Below, piece after piece: positions 1 to 8,658 of a DNA stretch of 64,000 bases (positions are counted from its first letter, which is position 1; every line of letters starts with the position of its first letter). Source of the stretch: Streptomyces sp. YS415 (lineage in GTDB: Bacteria; Actinomycetota; Actinomycetes; Streptomycetales; Streptomycetaceae); assembly GCF_023544665.1 (NCBI RefSeq), contig NZ_JAMJFL010000024.1, positions 55,745-119,744 on the forward strand. Reading direction: 5' to 3'. Below the pieces are notes generated by a model. That model did not search any database. It had not been told where the DNA came from and saw only the letters and a list, made by a program, of their open reading frames with translations. The position numbers were made by a program, and so were the translations under genes.

Positions 1-108
1 CTCCACCGTGCCGGACTGCATGTCGAGGTGGGTGTGGGAGTCGGCGACCGGCACCCGGAGAGGTTCCGGGAGCGGCGGCGCCGCGTTCTTGTCGCTGGAG
101 GAAGGCAT
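1..108 (-). CDS. TatD family metal-dependent hydrolase, N-terminal 36 codons (cut by the window edge)
   Basis: Only the first 36 codons are inside the window; the gene runs off the left end. After a short proline-rich start the protein reads PVADSHTHLDMQSGTVE, where the HTH metal-ligand motif sits at the end of the first beta strand of a TIM-barrel amidohydrolase. This is the usual N-terminus of the TatD-type DNase family. ATG at 108 is the start. It is probably on the same strand as rsmI, 49 bases downstream of rsmI's end, so the two may be co-transcribed. The family assignment rests on this short motif only, so the exact subtype is open. Confidence 0.7.
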   Translation of the reverse strand, partial: MPSSSDKNAAPPLPEPLRVPVADSHTHLDMQSGTVE

Positions 109-157
109 GCCCCGATCCTACGAAAGAGGGCGCCGGCGACTGTCGGCCACCACCGCG

Positions 158-1000
158 TCAGCGGCTCTTGGCGGCCACCACCGCGTCGAAGACGACCCGC
201 TTGGGCAGGCCCGCCTCCGCCGCGACCGCCGCGATGGCCTCCTTGCGCCGCTCGCCCGCCTCCTCGCGCACCCGCACCCGGCGCACCAGTTCCTCGGGCC
301 CGATCTCCTCGGGCCCCTTGTCCGGCGCGCCCTCCACGACCACGGTGATCTCGCCGCGCACGCCCTCGGCCGCCCACGCGGCCAGCTCGCCCAGCGGGCC
401 GCGCTTGACCTCCTCGTAGGTCTTGGTCAGTTCCCGGCACACCGCGGCCCGCCGCTCCTCGCCGAAGACGGAGGCCATCGCGGCGAGGGTGTCGTCGAGG
501 CGGTGCGGGGCCTCGAAGTAGACCAGCGTGCGCCGCTCCTCGCCGACCTCGCGCAGCCGCGAGAGCCGCTCGCCCGCCTTGCGCGGCAGGAACCCCTCGA
601 AGCAGAACCGGTCCACGGGCAGCCCGGACAGCGCGAGCGCGGTGAGCACGGCGGACGGCCCGGGGACGGCGGTGACCTTGATGTCCCGCTCGACGGCCGC
701 GGCGACCAGCCGGTAGCCGGGGTCCGACACCGAGGGCATCCCCGCGTCGGTGACGAGCAGCACCCGCGCGCCGCCGAGGAGCTCGTCGACGAGTTCGGGG
801 GTCCGGGCGGTCTCGTTGCCCTCGAAGTAGGACAGGACCCGCCCCTTGGGCGTGACGCCCAGCGCCTGGGTCAGCCGGCGCAGCCGCCGGGTGTCCTCGG
901 CCGCGACGACGTCGGCGCCGGCCAGCTCCGCGGCGAGCCGGGGCGGGGCGTCCGTGATGTCGCCGATCGGGGTGCCTGCCAAAACAAGGGTTCCTGTCAC
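158..1000 (-). CDS. rsmI: 16S rRNA (cytidine(1402)-2'-O)-methyltransferase RsmI
   Basis: 280 residues, the normal length for RsmI. It methylates the 2'-O of C1402 in the decoding centre of 16S rRNA using S-adenosylmethionine. The SpoU-unrelated, tetrapyrrole-methylase-like fold is visible: LVLAGTPIGDITD at the start, AAEDTRRLRRL near residue 35, LLVTDAGMPSVSDPGYRL near 80-100, and VPGPSAVLTALALSGLP near 110-130, all RsmI signatures. GTG at 1000 is the start. It is divergent from the protein mannosyltransferase gene at 1063, leaving a 62-base shared promoter region. The assignment is firm from motifs and length. Confidence 0.95.
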   Translation of the reverse strand: MTGTLVLAGTPIGDITDAPPRLAAELAGADVVAAEDTRRLRRLTQALGVTPKGRVLSYFEGNETARTPELVDELLGGARVLLVTDAGMPSVSDPGYRLVAAAVERDIKVTAVPGPSAVLTALALSGLPVDRFCFEGFLPRKAGERLSRLREVGEERRTLVYFEAPHRLDDTLAAMASVFGEERRAAVCRELTKTYEEVKRGPLGELAAWAAEGVRGEITVVVEGAPDKGPEEIGPEELVRRVRVREEAGERRKEAIAAVAAEAGLPKRVVFDAVVAAKSR

Positions 1001-1050
1001 GTTTCCATCCTCGCAGGCGCCATGGGCGGGACTCCCACAGACGGGTTCCC

Positions 1051-1056
1051 TACGAT
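1051..1056 (+). promoter_or_regulatory. Candidate -10 box (TACGAT) for a leaderless pmt transcript
   Basis: TACGAT matches the HrdB-type -10 consensus (TANNNT) and lies only seven bases before the GTG start of the mannosyltransferase. Transcription from this box would begin at or next to the GTG, giving an mRNA without a 5' leader. No convincing ribosome binding site lies upstream of the GTG, which fits. The -35 element is not clear. Confidence 0.4.
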
Positions 1057-1062
1057 GGCGCG

Positions 1063-2814
1063 GTGACCAGTACAGCGTCGTCCATGGACTCCACGGACAC
1101 CCGGCAGGGCCAGGCGCCGCACGACCAGCGGCCCTCGTGGCAGCAGCGGCTGCGCCGATTCGGATACACGGCGGGGCCCAGAGCCGACGTCCGCGACCGC
1201 CTGGTGCCGCCGTACGTGCAGCCGGCCCCGCGGCTGTGGGCGGTGCTCGGGCTGCCGCCGACGCTCGCCGACCGGCTGGTGCGCTGGTCGGGCTGGGGCG
1301 GTCCGCTGCTGATCACGCTGTTCGCGGGCGTGCTGCGGTTCTGGAACCTGGGCAGCCCCAAGGCGGTGATATTCGACGAGACGTACTACGCCAAGGACGC
1401 CTGGGCGCTCGTCCACCGCGGCTTCGAGGTCAACTGGGACAAGAACGCCAACGACCTGGTCCTGTCCATGGGGGACAAGGTCCAGCTGCCGTCGGACGCG
1501 GCGTACGTCGTGCACCCGCCGGTCGGCAAGTACGTCATCGGGCTGGGCGAGCTGATGTTCGGGTTCGACCCGTTCGGCTGGCGGTTCATGACCGCGCTGC
1601 TCGGGACGCTGTCCGTGCTGATGCTGTGCCGCATCGGCCGCCGGATCTTCCGCTCCACCTTCCTGGGCTGCCTGGCGGGCGCCCTGATGGCGGTGGACGG
1701 ACTGCACTTCGTGATGAGCCGCACCGCGCTGCTCGACGGCGTGCTGATGTTCTTCGTGCTGGCCGCGTTCGGCTGCCTGGTCATCGACCGCGACAAGGCG
1801 CGCGAGAAGCTCGCCGCCGCACTGCCCGCGGACGCCGACGGCCGGGTCCGCCCGGACGCGCACACCGCCGAGACCCTGCGCCTGGGATGGCGCCCCTGGC
1901 GCTGGACGGCCGGCCTGATGCTGGGCCTGGCCATCGGCACCAAGTGGAACGGCCTGTACATCCTGGCCGCGTTCGGCCTGCTCACGGTCCTGTGGGACGT
2001 CGGCTCCCGCAAGGTGGCGGGCGCCCGGGCCCCGCACGTGGCGGTGCTCAAGCACGACCTGGGCTTCGCGTTCCTGGCCACCGTGCCGGTCGCGGTCCTC
2101 ACCTACATCGTGTCCTGGACCGGCTGGATCCTCTCCCCCGCCGACGGCTCCGGCGGCTACTACCGCAACTGGGCCGCCACCGACGGGAAGAACAGCGACT
2201 GGTCGTGGCTCTTCCCGGACTGGTGGCGCAGCCTGTGGCACTACGAGTCCCAGGTGTACGAGTTCCATGTCGGCCTGTCCTCGCCGCACACGTACGAGTC
2301 CAACCCCTGGAGCTGGCTGGTCACCGGCCGCCCGGTGTCGTACTTCTACGAGTCCCCCGCGCCCGGCAAGGACGGCTGCCCGGTCGACGCGGGCGAGAAG
2401 TGCGCGCGCGAGGTGCTGGCGATCGGCACGCCGCTGCTGTGGTGGGTGGCCGCGTTCGCGGTGCTGTACGTGCTGTGGCGCTGGTTCTTCCGCCGCGACT
2501 GGCGGGCGGGCGCCATCGCCTGCGGCATCGCGGCCGGCTACCTGCCCTGGTTCATGTACCAGGAGCGGACGATCTTCTTCTTCTACGCCGTCGTGTTCCT
2601 GCCCTTCCTGTGCCTGGCCGTCGCGATGCTGCTCGGGGCGATCGTCGGACCGCCGAAGTCGAGCGAGACCCGCCGGGTGGCGGGCGCGACCGGCGCGGGC
2701 GTGCTGGTGCTGCTGATCGCCTGGAACTTCATCTACTTCTGGCCGCTGTTCACCGGCACCGCGATCCCGATCGACGACTGGCGTTCCCGCATGTGGCTGG
2801 ATACCTGGGTATAG
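1063..2814 (+). CDS. pmt: Dolichyl-phosphate-mannose--protein mannosyltransferase (PMT family)
   Basis: 583 residues. Transfers mannose from polyprenyl-phosphate-mannose to Ser/Thr of exported proteins at the outer face of the membrane. About 75 cytoplasmic residues precede many hydrophobic segments. The first external loop carries the PMT acid motif FDETYYAKDAW near residue 105, where the DE pair is catalytic in the family, and HPPVGKY near 153, also typical. The C-terminal half has paired membrane segments ending near WNFIYFWPLF. GTG at 1063 is the only sensible start. In S. coelicolor Pmt is needed for phage phiC31 receptor glycosylation and cell-envelope integrity; the position next to rsmI and two penicillin-binding proteins is conserved to my knowledge. 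Confidence 0.93.
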   Translation: MTSTASSMDSTDTRQGQAPHDQRPSWQQRLRRFGYTAGPRADVRDRLVPPYVQPAPRLWAVLGLPPTLADRLVRWSGWGGPLLITLFAGVLRFWNLGSPKAVIFDETYYAKDAWALVHRGFEVNWDKNANDLVLSMGDKVQLPSDAAYVVHPPVGKYVIGLGELMFGFDPFGWRFMTALLGTLSVLMLCRIGRRIFRSTFLGCLAGALMAVDGLHFVMSRTALLDGVLMFFVLAAFGCLVIDRDKAREKLAAALPADADGRVRPDAHTAETLRLGWRPWRWTAGLMLGLAIGTKWNGLYILAAFGLLTVLWDVGSRKVAGARAPHVAVLKHDLGFAFLATVPVAVLTYIVSWTGWILSPADGSGGYYRNWAATDGKNSDWSWLFPDWWRSLWHYESQVYEFHVGLSSPHTYESNPWSWLVTGRPVSYFYESPAPGKDGCPVDAGEKCAREVLAIGTPLLWWVAAFAVLYVLWRWFFRRDWRAGAIACGIAAGYLPWFMYQERTIFFFYAVVFLPFLCLAVAMLLGAIVGPPKSSETRRVAGATGAGVLVLLIAWNFIYFWPLFTGTAIPIDDWRSRMWLDTWV

Positions 2815-2899
2815 CAACAATCCTGGAACAGCCGCCCCCGCCGTCACACCGGCCCTTTACAGTGCGAGGACCACTGGGGAAACGGGGAGGGACAGCCCA

Positions 2900-4519
2900 A
2901 TGGGCAAGGGGGTGAAGGCCGCCGTCATCGGGAGCGTGTTCGCGGTGATGGTGGGGGGCGCCGGATACGGGGCCTACAACGTGGTGTCGGCGCTGGACGG
3001 CGACTCGGGCGGTACCGCGGTCGCGCGGACCGGGCCGCCGAGCGGGGACGAGGTCGAGGAGACGGCCGGGAAGTTCTTCGCGGCCTGGGAGCAGGGGCAG
3101 GCGACCGAGGCGGCGTCGTACACCAACTTCGACCAGGCGGCCCGGCCGCTGCTGGCGGCGTACGCACGCGACGCGCACATCACCGGTGTGAAGATCACGC
3201 CGGGGGCGGCGAACGGCGGGGTCGTGCCCTTCACGGTCGACGCGAAGGTGTCCTACGACGGGAAGAGCAAGCCGCTCACCTACAAGAGCGAGCTGAAGGT
3301 CGTGCGCGGGAAGACCTCCGGCAAGGCGCTGGTCGACTGGGACCCGGCCGTGGTCCACCCGGAGCTGGAGAAGGACGACACCCTCGTCACCGGTGAGTCG
3401 AAGAGCCCGCCCATCGAGGCCGTGGACCGCGACGGACAGGTGCTGACGAAGGCGAAGTACCCCTCGCTCGGGCCGGTCCTGGACACCCTGCGCGACCGCT
3501 ACGGCGACAAGGCCGGCGGCACGCCCGGCGTAGAGCTGGTGATCCGGCACGCCGCCGAGGGCACGGCCGACACCCCGCTGCTCACGCTCGCCGAGGGCAA
3601 GCCGGGCAAGCTGCGCACCACGCTGAGCGCGGGCGTGCAGGCGGCGGCCGAGCGGGCGGTGAAGGGCTACGCCGAGTCGTCGGTGGTGGCCGTCAAGCCG
3701 AGCACGGGCGAGGTGCTGGCGGTGGCGAACCACCGCGAGGACGCCTTCAACGCCGCCTTCGAGGGCAGGGTCGCGCCCGGCTCCACCATGAAGATCATCA
3801 CGGCCGCGATGCTGATCGACAACGGTGTCGCCTCGATGAACGGCCCCGCGCCCTGCCCGGACACCGCCACCTGGCAGAGCCAGACCTTCAAGAACCTGCC
3901 CGGTCTGGCCGCGAACGAGAACGCCACGCTCGCCGACACGTTCATGCGCTCCTGCAACACCGGCTTCATCAAGCTCGTCGACGAGGAGCCGCTGACCGAC
4001 GCCTCTCTGACGACGGAGGCGCAGGAGCGGTTCGGGCTCGGCAAGGACAACTGGAAGACCGGCATCTCCTCCTTCGACGGCAGCGTGCCCGCCTCCACCG
4101 GACCGGACCGCGCGGCCAACGCCATCGGCCAGGGCCAGGTCCAGATGAGCCCGCTGAACATGGCGTCGGTCACAGCCACCGCGATCACCGGAACCTTCCG
4201 GCAGCCGTTCGTCGTCTCCCCCGACCTGGACGGCCGGCCCCTGGCCACCGCCCAGGGCCTGCCGCCGGCCACCGCCTCCCAGCTCACGCAGATGATGCGG
4301 CTCACCGCGACCCAGGGCTCCGCCCGGGACGTGATGGCCGGACTCGGCGGCGACATCGGCGCGAAGACCGGCTCCGCCGAGGTGGACGGACAGACCGCCA
4401 ACAGCTGGTTCACCGGATTCCGCAACGACGTCGCCGCGGCGGCCATGAGCGTGTCCGGCGGACGCGGCGGTGAGGCGGCGGGCCCGATCGTGAAGGCGGT
4501 GCTGGCGGCGGGTGGCTGA
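2900..4519 (+). CDS. Class B penicillin-binding protein with MecA-type N-terminal domain (first of a tandem pair)
   Basis: 539 residues. A D,D-transpeptidase that cross-links peptidoglycan outside the membrane. Residues about 8-28 form one membrane anchor, residues about 45-150 form an NTF2-like MecA N-terminal domain, then a dimerisation region and the transpeptidase domain. Active-site motifs are present: STMK with Ser295, SCN in FMRSCNTGF, and KTG in GAKTGSAEVDG. ATG at 2900 follows a GGGGAGGG ribosome site. It lies 86 bases before a close paralogue on the same strand, which suggests one operon and a recent duplication. It probably acts in polar growth or sporulation wall synthesis, by inference from the neighbouring ssgE. 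Confidence 0.92.
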   Translation: MGKGVKAAVIGSVFAVMVGGAGYGAYNVVSALDGDSGGTAVARTGPPSGDEVEETAGKFFAAWEQGQATEAASYTNFDQAARPLLAAYARDAHITGVKITPGAANGGVVPFTVDAKVSYDGKSKPLTYKSELKVVRGKTSGKALVDWDPAVVHPELEKDDTLVTGESKSPPIEAVDRDGQVLTKAKYPSLGPVLDTLRDRYGDKAGGTPGVELVIRHAAEGTADTPLLTLAEGKPGKLRTTLSAGVQAAAERAVKGYAESSVVAVKPSTGEVLAVANHREDAFNAAFEGRVAPGSTMKIITAAMLIDNGVASMNGPAPCPDTATWQSQTFKNLPGLAANENATLADTFMRSCNTGFIKLVDEEPLTDASLTTEAQERFGLGKDNWKTGISSFDGSVPASTGPDRAANAIGQGQVQMSPLNMASVTATAITGTFRQPFVVSPDLDGRPLATAQGLPPATASQLTQMMRLTATQGSARDVMAGLGGDIGAKTGSAEVDGQTANSWFTGFRNDVAAAAMSVSGGRGGEAAGPIVKAVLAAGG

Positions 4520-4605
4520 CGTCACCCGCCGGGTTCCGGGACTCTAGGGTGGTCCCGTCGTTGGGCTGACGGGGGCCCGGGGATCTCGCGGAGGATCGGA
4601 AGACA

Positions 4606-6270
4606 GTGGGCAAGAGAAGGCGCGTCGCCGAGCGACGGAAGACGAGTCCCGCGGTGCTGGCCGGCGGGGCCATCGCCGTGGTCGCCGTCGGCGCGGCCGT
4701 GGCCGGCTACGCGCTGTACGGCGGCTCCTCGGCGGCCGAGGACCGCGGGCGGAGCACCTCCGCCGGCGAGAAGGCGGTGAAGACGGGCCCCCTGTCCGCC
4801 AAGGAGGTCGCCACCGCCTCGCGCGCCTTCCTCGCCGCCTGGCAGCAGGGCAGCGTCGCCGGGGCGGCCGCGGCCACCGACGACGCGGCGGCGGCCCGCG
4901 AGGTGCTCACCGGCTACACCGAGAAGGCCCGCGTCCGGGACGTCACGCTCACCGCGGGCACCCCCACCGGCGCCGAGGTCCCCTTCTCCGTCAAGGGCAC
5001 GGTGACCCACGGCAAGCTCAGCGAGCCGCTGGCCTACGACAGCGCGCTGACCGTCGTACGGCGCGAGACCGACGGCGAGCCGGTCGTCGCCTGGCGGCCC
5101 TCCGTCGTCCATCCCGACCTCAAGGACGGCGACACCCTGGTCACCGGCGCGTCCGGCACCCCGCCCATCAAGGCGCTCGACCGGGACGGCGGCGAGCTGA
5201 CGACCGCGACGTACCCCTCGCTCGGTCCCGTCCTGGACTCGCTGCGCGAGAAGTACGGCAAGACCGCGGGCGGCAAGGCGGGCATCGAGCTGCGCGTGGT
5301 CCGCGACAAGAAGTCGAAGTCGGCGGAGAAGACCCTGCTGGAGCTCAGCAAGGGCACGCCGGGCACCGTGAGGACGACGCTGGACCCGGCCCTCCAGGCC
5401 GCCGCCGAGGAGCAGGTCGCCCAGAAGGCGCGCTCCTCGGTGGTCGTGCTGCGCGCCTCGACCGGTGAGATCCTGGCCGCCGCGAACGCCTCCAAGGGCT
5501 TCAACACCGCCTTCCAGGGCTCCCTGGCGCCGGGCTCCACCATGAAGGTCATCACCTCCTCGCTGCTCATCGAGAAGGGCCTGGCCTCGGCGGACAAGGC
5601 GCATCCGTGCCCGAAGTACTTCACCTACGGCGGCTGGAAGTTCCAGAACGACGACAAGTTCCTGATCAAGGACGGCACCTTCAAGGCGAGCTTCGCGCGC
5701 TCCTGCAACACCGCCTTCATCAGCCAGGCGCCCGAGCTGGACGACGACAGCCTGACCGAGCAGGCCCAGCAGGTCTTCGGCCTCGGCCTGGACAACTGGT
5801 CCGTGGGTGTGTCGACCTTCGACGGCGCCGTCCCGGTGCAGTCGAAGGCGCAGATGGCGGCCGAGCTGATCGGCCAGGGCGGGGTGCGGATGAACCCGCT
5901 GAACATGGCGTCGGTGTCCGCGACGGTGAAGTCGGGCGTCTTCCACCAGCCCTATCTGGTCTCCCCCGAGGTGGACGGCCGCAAGCTCGCGACGGCCGCG
6001 CGCACGATGTCCGCCGGCACGCTGGCCCAGCTGCGCGACCTGATGTCCTACACGGCGGCCTACGGCACGGCGGCCGAGGCGATGGCCGGGGTGAGCGGGG
6101 ACGTCGGCGCGAAGACCGGTTCGGCGGAGGTCGACGGCCAGAAGAAGCCGAACGGCTGGTTCACCGCCTACCGGGGCGACCTCGCGGCCGCGGGCGTCGT
6201 CCAGGCGGCCGGGCACGGCGGCGAGACGGCGGGGCCGATCGTGGCCGCGCTGCTGAAGCTGGGCGGCTGA
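4606..6270 (+). CDS. Class B penicillin-binding protein with MecA-type N-terminal domain (second of a tandem pair)
   Basis: 554 residues and clearly a paralogue of the gene just upstream: the same order of one N-terminal membrane segment (about residues 17-38), NTF2-like MecA domain, and transpeptidase domain. Catalytic motifs are STMK (Ser311), SCN in FARSCNTAF, and KTG in GAKTGSAEVDG. GTG at 4606 is preceded by GCGGAGGA. It ends one base before the convergent ssgE gene, so the two transcripts must overlap or share a terminator. The two copies differ most in the insert around GELRVVRDKK-type lysine-rich loops, which could mark different partners. Both should be penicillin-sensitive cell-wall enzymes. 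Confidence 0.92.
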   Translation: MGKRRRVAERRKTSPAVLAGGAIAVVAVGAAVAGYALYGGSSAAEDRGRSTSAGEKAVKTGPLSAKEVATASRAFLAAWQQGSVAGAAAATDDAAAAREVLTGYTEKARVRDVTLTAGTPTGAEVPFSVKGTVTHGKLSEPLAYDSALTVVRRETDGEPVVAWRPSVVHPDLKDGDTLVTGASGTPPIKALDRDGGELTTATYPSLGPVLDSLREKYGKTAGGKAGIELRVVRDKKSKSAEKTLLELSKGTPGTVRTTLDPALQAAAEEQVAQKARSSVVVLRASTGEILAAANASKGFNTAFQGSLAPGSTMKVITSSLLIEKGLASADKAHPCPKYFTYGGWKFQNDDKFLIKDGTFKASFARSCNTAFISQAPELDDDSLTEQAQQVFGLGLDNWSVGVSTFDGAVPVQSKAQMAAELIGQGGVRMNPLNMASVSATVKSGVFHQPYLVSPEVDGRKLATAARTMSAGTLAQLRDLMSYTAAYGTAAEAMAGVSGDVGAKTGSAEVDGQKKPNGWFTAYRGDLAAAGVVQAAGHGGETAGPIVAALLKLGG

Positions 6271-6271
6271 C

Positions 6272-6631
6272 TCAGCCGCGTACGGGCTCGGCGGCGGCCG
6301 TGTAGGTGCGGCGCAGGAAGCGCAGCAGCGTCTTGGTCTCGAACTGCACGACCGAGACGCCCTGCGCGGAGTGGAACTCCACCACCGCCTGCACCCGGCC
6401 GCACGGCCACACCCGGACCTCGCCGCTGCCGGCCGGGGCGCGCAGCCCCTGCTCCAGCAGCGCCCGGTCGAACGTCCATTCGTGCGCCCCGGGGAGTCCG
6501 AACCGCACCGCGCGGGGGTCGCGGTCGGGGTCGTAGCGCAGCACGACGGGGACGGCGGCCCGGTCCTCCTGCACGCGGACATCGGTGTCCGTGACGATGT
6601 GGGCTCGTGCGTACTGCTCGACTACGGACAT
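6272..6631 (-). CDS. ssgE: SsgA-like sporulation and cell-division protein (SsgE type)
   Basis: 119 residues, the usual size of the SsgA-like proteins (SALPs) that occur in sporulating actinomycetes and steer septum placement, wall remodelling and spore release. Visible features are VPVVLRYDPDRDPRAVRF near residue 30, DRALLEQGL near 55, and FETKTLLRFLRRTY close to the C-terminus, all typical of the family. The symbol ssgE is from position: in S. coelicolor ssgE sits directly after the same pair of penicillin-binding protein genes. The start chosen is ATG 6631, because the upstream in-frame extension lacks homology. It is convergent with the second penicillin-binding protein and divergent from cbiM. 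Confidence 0.88.
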   Translation of the reverse strand: MSVVEQYARAHIVTDTDVRVQEDRAAVPVVLRYDPDRDPRAVRFGLPGAHEWTFDRALLEQGLRAPAGSGEVRVWPCGRVQAVVEFHSAQGVSVVQFETKTLLRFLRRTYTAAAEPVRG

Positions 6632-6760
6632 CGGACGGCCCCTAACGCTGAGCGACCTGTGCGAAATCTGTGAATCCGCTTCCTCTCCAATGTCGCATAT
6701 TTTCCGCCGGACGCCCGTGGGGGCGAAGACCCTGCACCGGTTGTTCACCCCCGCACGCTC

Positions 6761-6777
6761 TTGCAAGACGTTCGCAA
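6761..6777. promoter_or_regulatory. Candidate Nur-like metal-regulator site before cbiM
   Basis: The sequence TTGC-N9-GCAA (TTGCAAGACGTTCGCAA) lies 21 bases before the cbiM start in the region divergent from ssgE. Streptomyces Nur, a Fur-family nickel sensor, recognises TTGCAA-type half sites before nickel transport genes. The match is partial and based on one imperfect dyad. If right, the transporter below would be shut down by nickel. Confidence 0.4.
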
Positions 6778-6797
6778 CAAGCCACTATCATCGAACG

Positions 6798-7895
6798 GTG
6801 CATGTGCCTGATGGATTCATAGACGCCCCGACCTCGGTCGCGACCGGAGCGGTCGCCGCGGCAGCGGTCGCCCTGAGCCTGCGCGGCGCGCGCCGCGAGC
6901 TGGGGGGCGGCTCCTCCGGCGCGGGGGCGGCCGACCTCGGGGGTGAACGCACCGCGCCGCTGGCCGGCCTGGTCGCCGCGTTCATCTTCGCGGTGCAGAT
7001 GCTGAACTTCCCCGTCGCCGCGGGCACCAGCGGCCATCTCCTCGGCGGCGCGCTCGCCGCGATCCTCGTCGGCCCGTACACGGGCGTGCTGTGCGTGTCC
7101 GTGGTCCTGCTGATGCAGGGCATCCTCTTCGCGGACGGCGGGCTGACCGCGCTCGGCGTGAACATCACCAACATGGCGGTGGTCACCACCGTCGTGGCGT
7201 ACGGCGTCTTCCGCGCCCTGGTGAAGCTGCTGCCGCGCACCCGCCGCTCGGTGACCGTCGCCTCCTTCGTCGCCGCGCTCGTCTCGGTCCCGGCCTCGGC
7301 ACTCGCCTTCACGCTGATGTACGCCGTCGGCGGCACCACGGACGTCTCGATCGGCAAGGTCGCGGGCGCCATGGTCGGCGTGCACGTCCTGATCGGCATC
7401 GGCGAGGCGGCCATCACGGCTCTGACCGTGGGCGCGGTGATCGCCGTACGCCCGGATCTCGTGTACGGCGCGCGCGACCTGCGTCAGCGGCTGCAGCTGC
7501 GGGTCAACGGCGCCCTGGTCGACGTCCCGGCGTCCGGGGCGGCAGGCCCGGCGCCCGTCGCGGCGCGCGCCTCCCGCCGGACGCTGTGGATCTCGGGCCT
7601 GGCCACCTCGCTCGTCCTGGCCGGCGTCGTCAGCTTCTACGCCTCCGCCGACCCGGACGGTCTGGAGAAGGTCGCCGCCGACAACGGCATCGACCGGAAA
7701 GCCGAGGAGCACGCCTACGCCGATTCGCCGCTGGCGGACTACGGCGTGCAGGACGTGGACGACGCCCGCCTGTCCGGGGGGCTGGCGGGCGTCATCGGCG
7801 TCGGCGTCACCGTCGTCGCGGGCAGCGCGGTGTTCTGGGCGGTGCGCAGGCGGCGCGCGAACGAGGACGTCTCGCCCGTGAGCGCGAGCGTCTGA
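6798..7895 (+). CDS. cbiM: ECF-type Co/Ni transporter substrate-binding subunit CbiM/NikM with fused CbiN-like C-terminus
   Basis: 365 residues. The N-terminus reads VHVPDGFIDAP after the GTG; the metal ligands of CbiM/NikM are the N-terminal amino group and a His at position 2, and His2 is present here, which fixes the start at GTG 6798 rather than further upstream. Several membrane segments follow, including the FPVAAGTSGHLLGG motif typical of CbiM. The C-terminal part (from about residue 255) has one membrane helix, a PDGLE motif and a final helix, as in CbiN/PDGLE domains, so two subunits are fused. It is first in an operon with cbiQ (one base gap) and cbiO. Substrate may be nickel or cobalt. 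Confidence 0.9.
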   Translation: MHVPDGFIDAPTSVATGAVAAAAVALSLRGARRELGGGSSGAGAADLGGERTAPLAGLVAAFIFAVQMLNFPVAAGTSGHLLGGALAAILVGPYTGVLCVSVVLLMQGILFADGGLTALGVNITNMAVVTTVVAYGVFRALVKLLPRTRRSVTVASFVAALVSVPASALAFTLMYAVGGTTDVSIGKVAGAMVGVHVLIGIGEAAITALTVGAVIAVRPDLVYGARDLRQRLQLRVNGALVDVPASGAAGPAPVAARASRRTLWISGLATSLVLAGVVSFYASADPDGLEKVAADNGIDRKAEEHAYADSPLADYGVQDVDDARLSGGLAGVIGVGVTVVAGSAVFWAVRRRRANEDVSPVSASV

Positions 7896-7896
7896 C

Positions 7897-8658
7897 ATGG
7901 GCGCCGGACACGCCCACAAGCTCTACCGGCACGGGCACTCCCCCGTGCACGGCCTGCCGCCGCACACCAAGCTCGCCGCGACGCTCGCGTTCGTGGTGGT
8001 CGTGGTGTCCACCCCGCGGGAGGCGATGTGGGCGTTCGGCGCGTACGCCGTGCTGCTCGCCGGTGTCGCCGGCCTCGCGCGCGTGCCCGCCGGCTTCCTG
8101 CTCAAGCGGCTGCTGATCGAGGTGCCGTTCGTCGCGTTCGCGGTGCTGTTGCCGTTCGTGGCGGAGAGCGAACGGGTCGAGGTGCTCGGGATGTCGCTGA
8201 GCGTCAGCGGACTGTGGGGCGCGTGGAACGTGCTGGCGAAGGGCACGCTCGGCGTCGCCGCGTCGGTGCTGCTCGCGTCCACCACCGAGCTGCGCGAGCT
8301 GCTGCTCGGCCTCCAGCGCCTGAAGCTCCCGCCGCTGCTGGTCCAGATCGCGTCCTTCATGATCCGCTACGGCGATGTCATCACCGACGAGCTGCGGCGC
8401 ATGCGCATCGCCCGCGAGTCGCGCGGGTTCGAGGCGCGGGGCGTGCGGCACTGGGGGGTGCTCGCGAAGTCGGCGGGCGCCCTGTTCATCCGCTCCTACG
8501 AACGCGGCGAGCGTGTGCACCTGGCCATGCTCAGCCGCGGCTACGCCGGTGCGATGCCGGTCATCGACGAGGTGACCGCGTCCCGGGCGCAGTGGACGTA
8601 CGCGCTCACCCTCCCCCTCGCCGCCCTCGTCGTATGTCTGCTGGGATGGACGCTGTGA
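7897..8658 (+). CDS. cbiQ: ECF transporter transmembrane subunit CbiQ/NikQ
   Basis: 253 residues with about five membrane segments. It is the T component that couples the ATPase to CbiM. The cytoplasmic motifs that dock on the ATPase are visible as RRMRIARESRGFE near residue 170 and ERVHLAMLSRGY near 207, each with the A-R-G signature of the family. ATG 7897 starts one base after cbiM stops, and its own stop overlaps the start of cbiO, so the three genes are translationally coupled. Confidence 0.92.
   Translation: MGAGHAHKLYRHGHSPVHGLPPHTKLAATLAFVVVVVSTPREAMWAFGAYAVLLAGVAGLARVPAGFLLKRLLIEVPFVAFAVLLPFVAESERVEVLGMSLSVSGLWGAWNVLAKGTLGVAASVLLASTTELRELLLGLQRLKLPPLLVQIASFMIRYGDVITDELRRMRIARESRGFEARGVRHWGVLAKSAGALFIRSYERGERVHLAMLSRGYAGAMPVIDEVTASRAQWTYALTLPLAALVVCLLGWTL

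Noticed and set aside
8..1066. Long plus-strand open frames opposite rsmI
   Set aside because: High-GC shadow frames with His/Arg/Pro-rich content; rsmI on the minus strand is complete and conserved.
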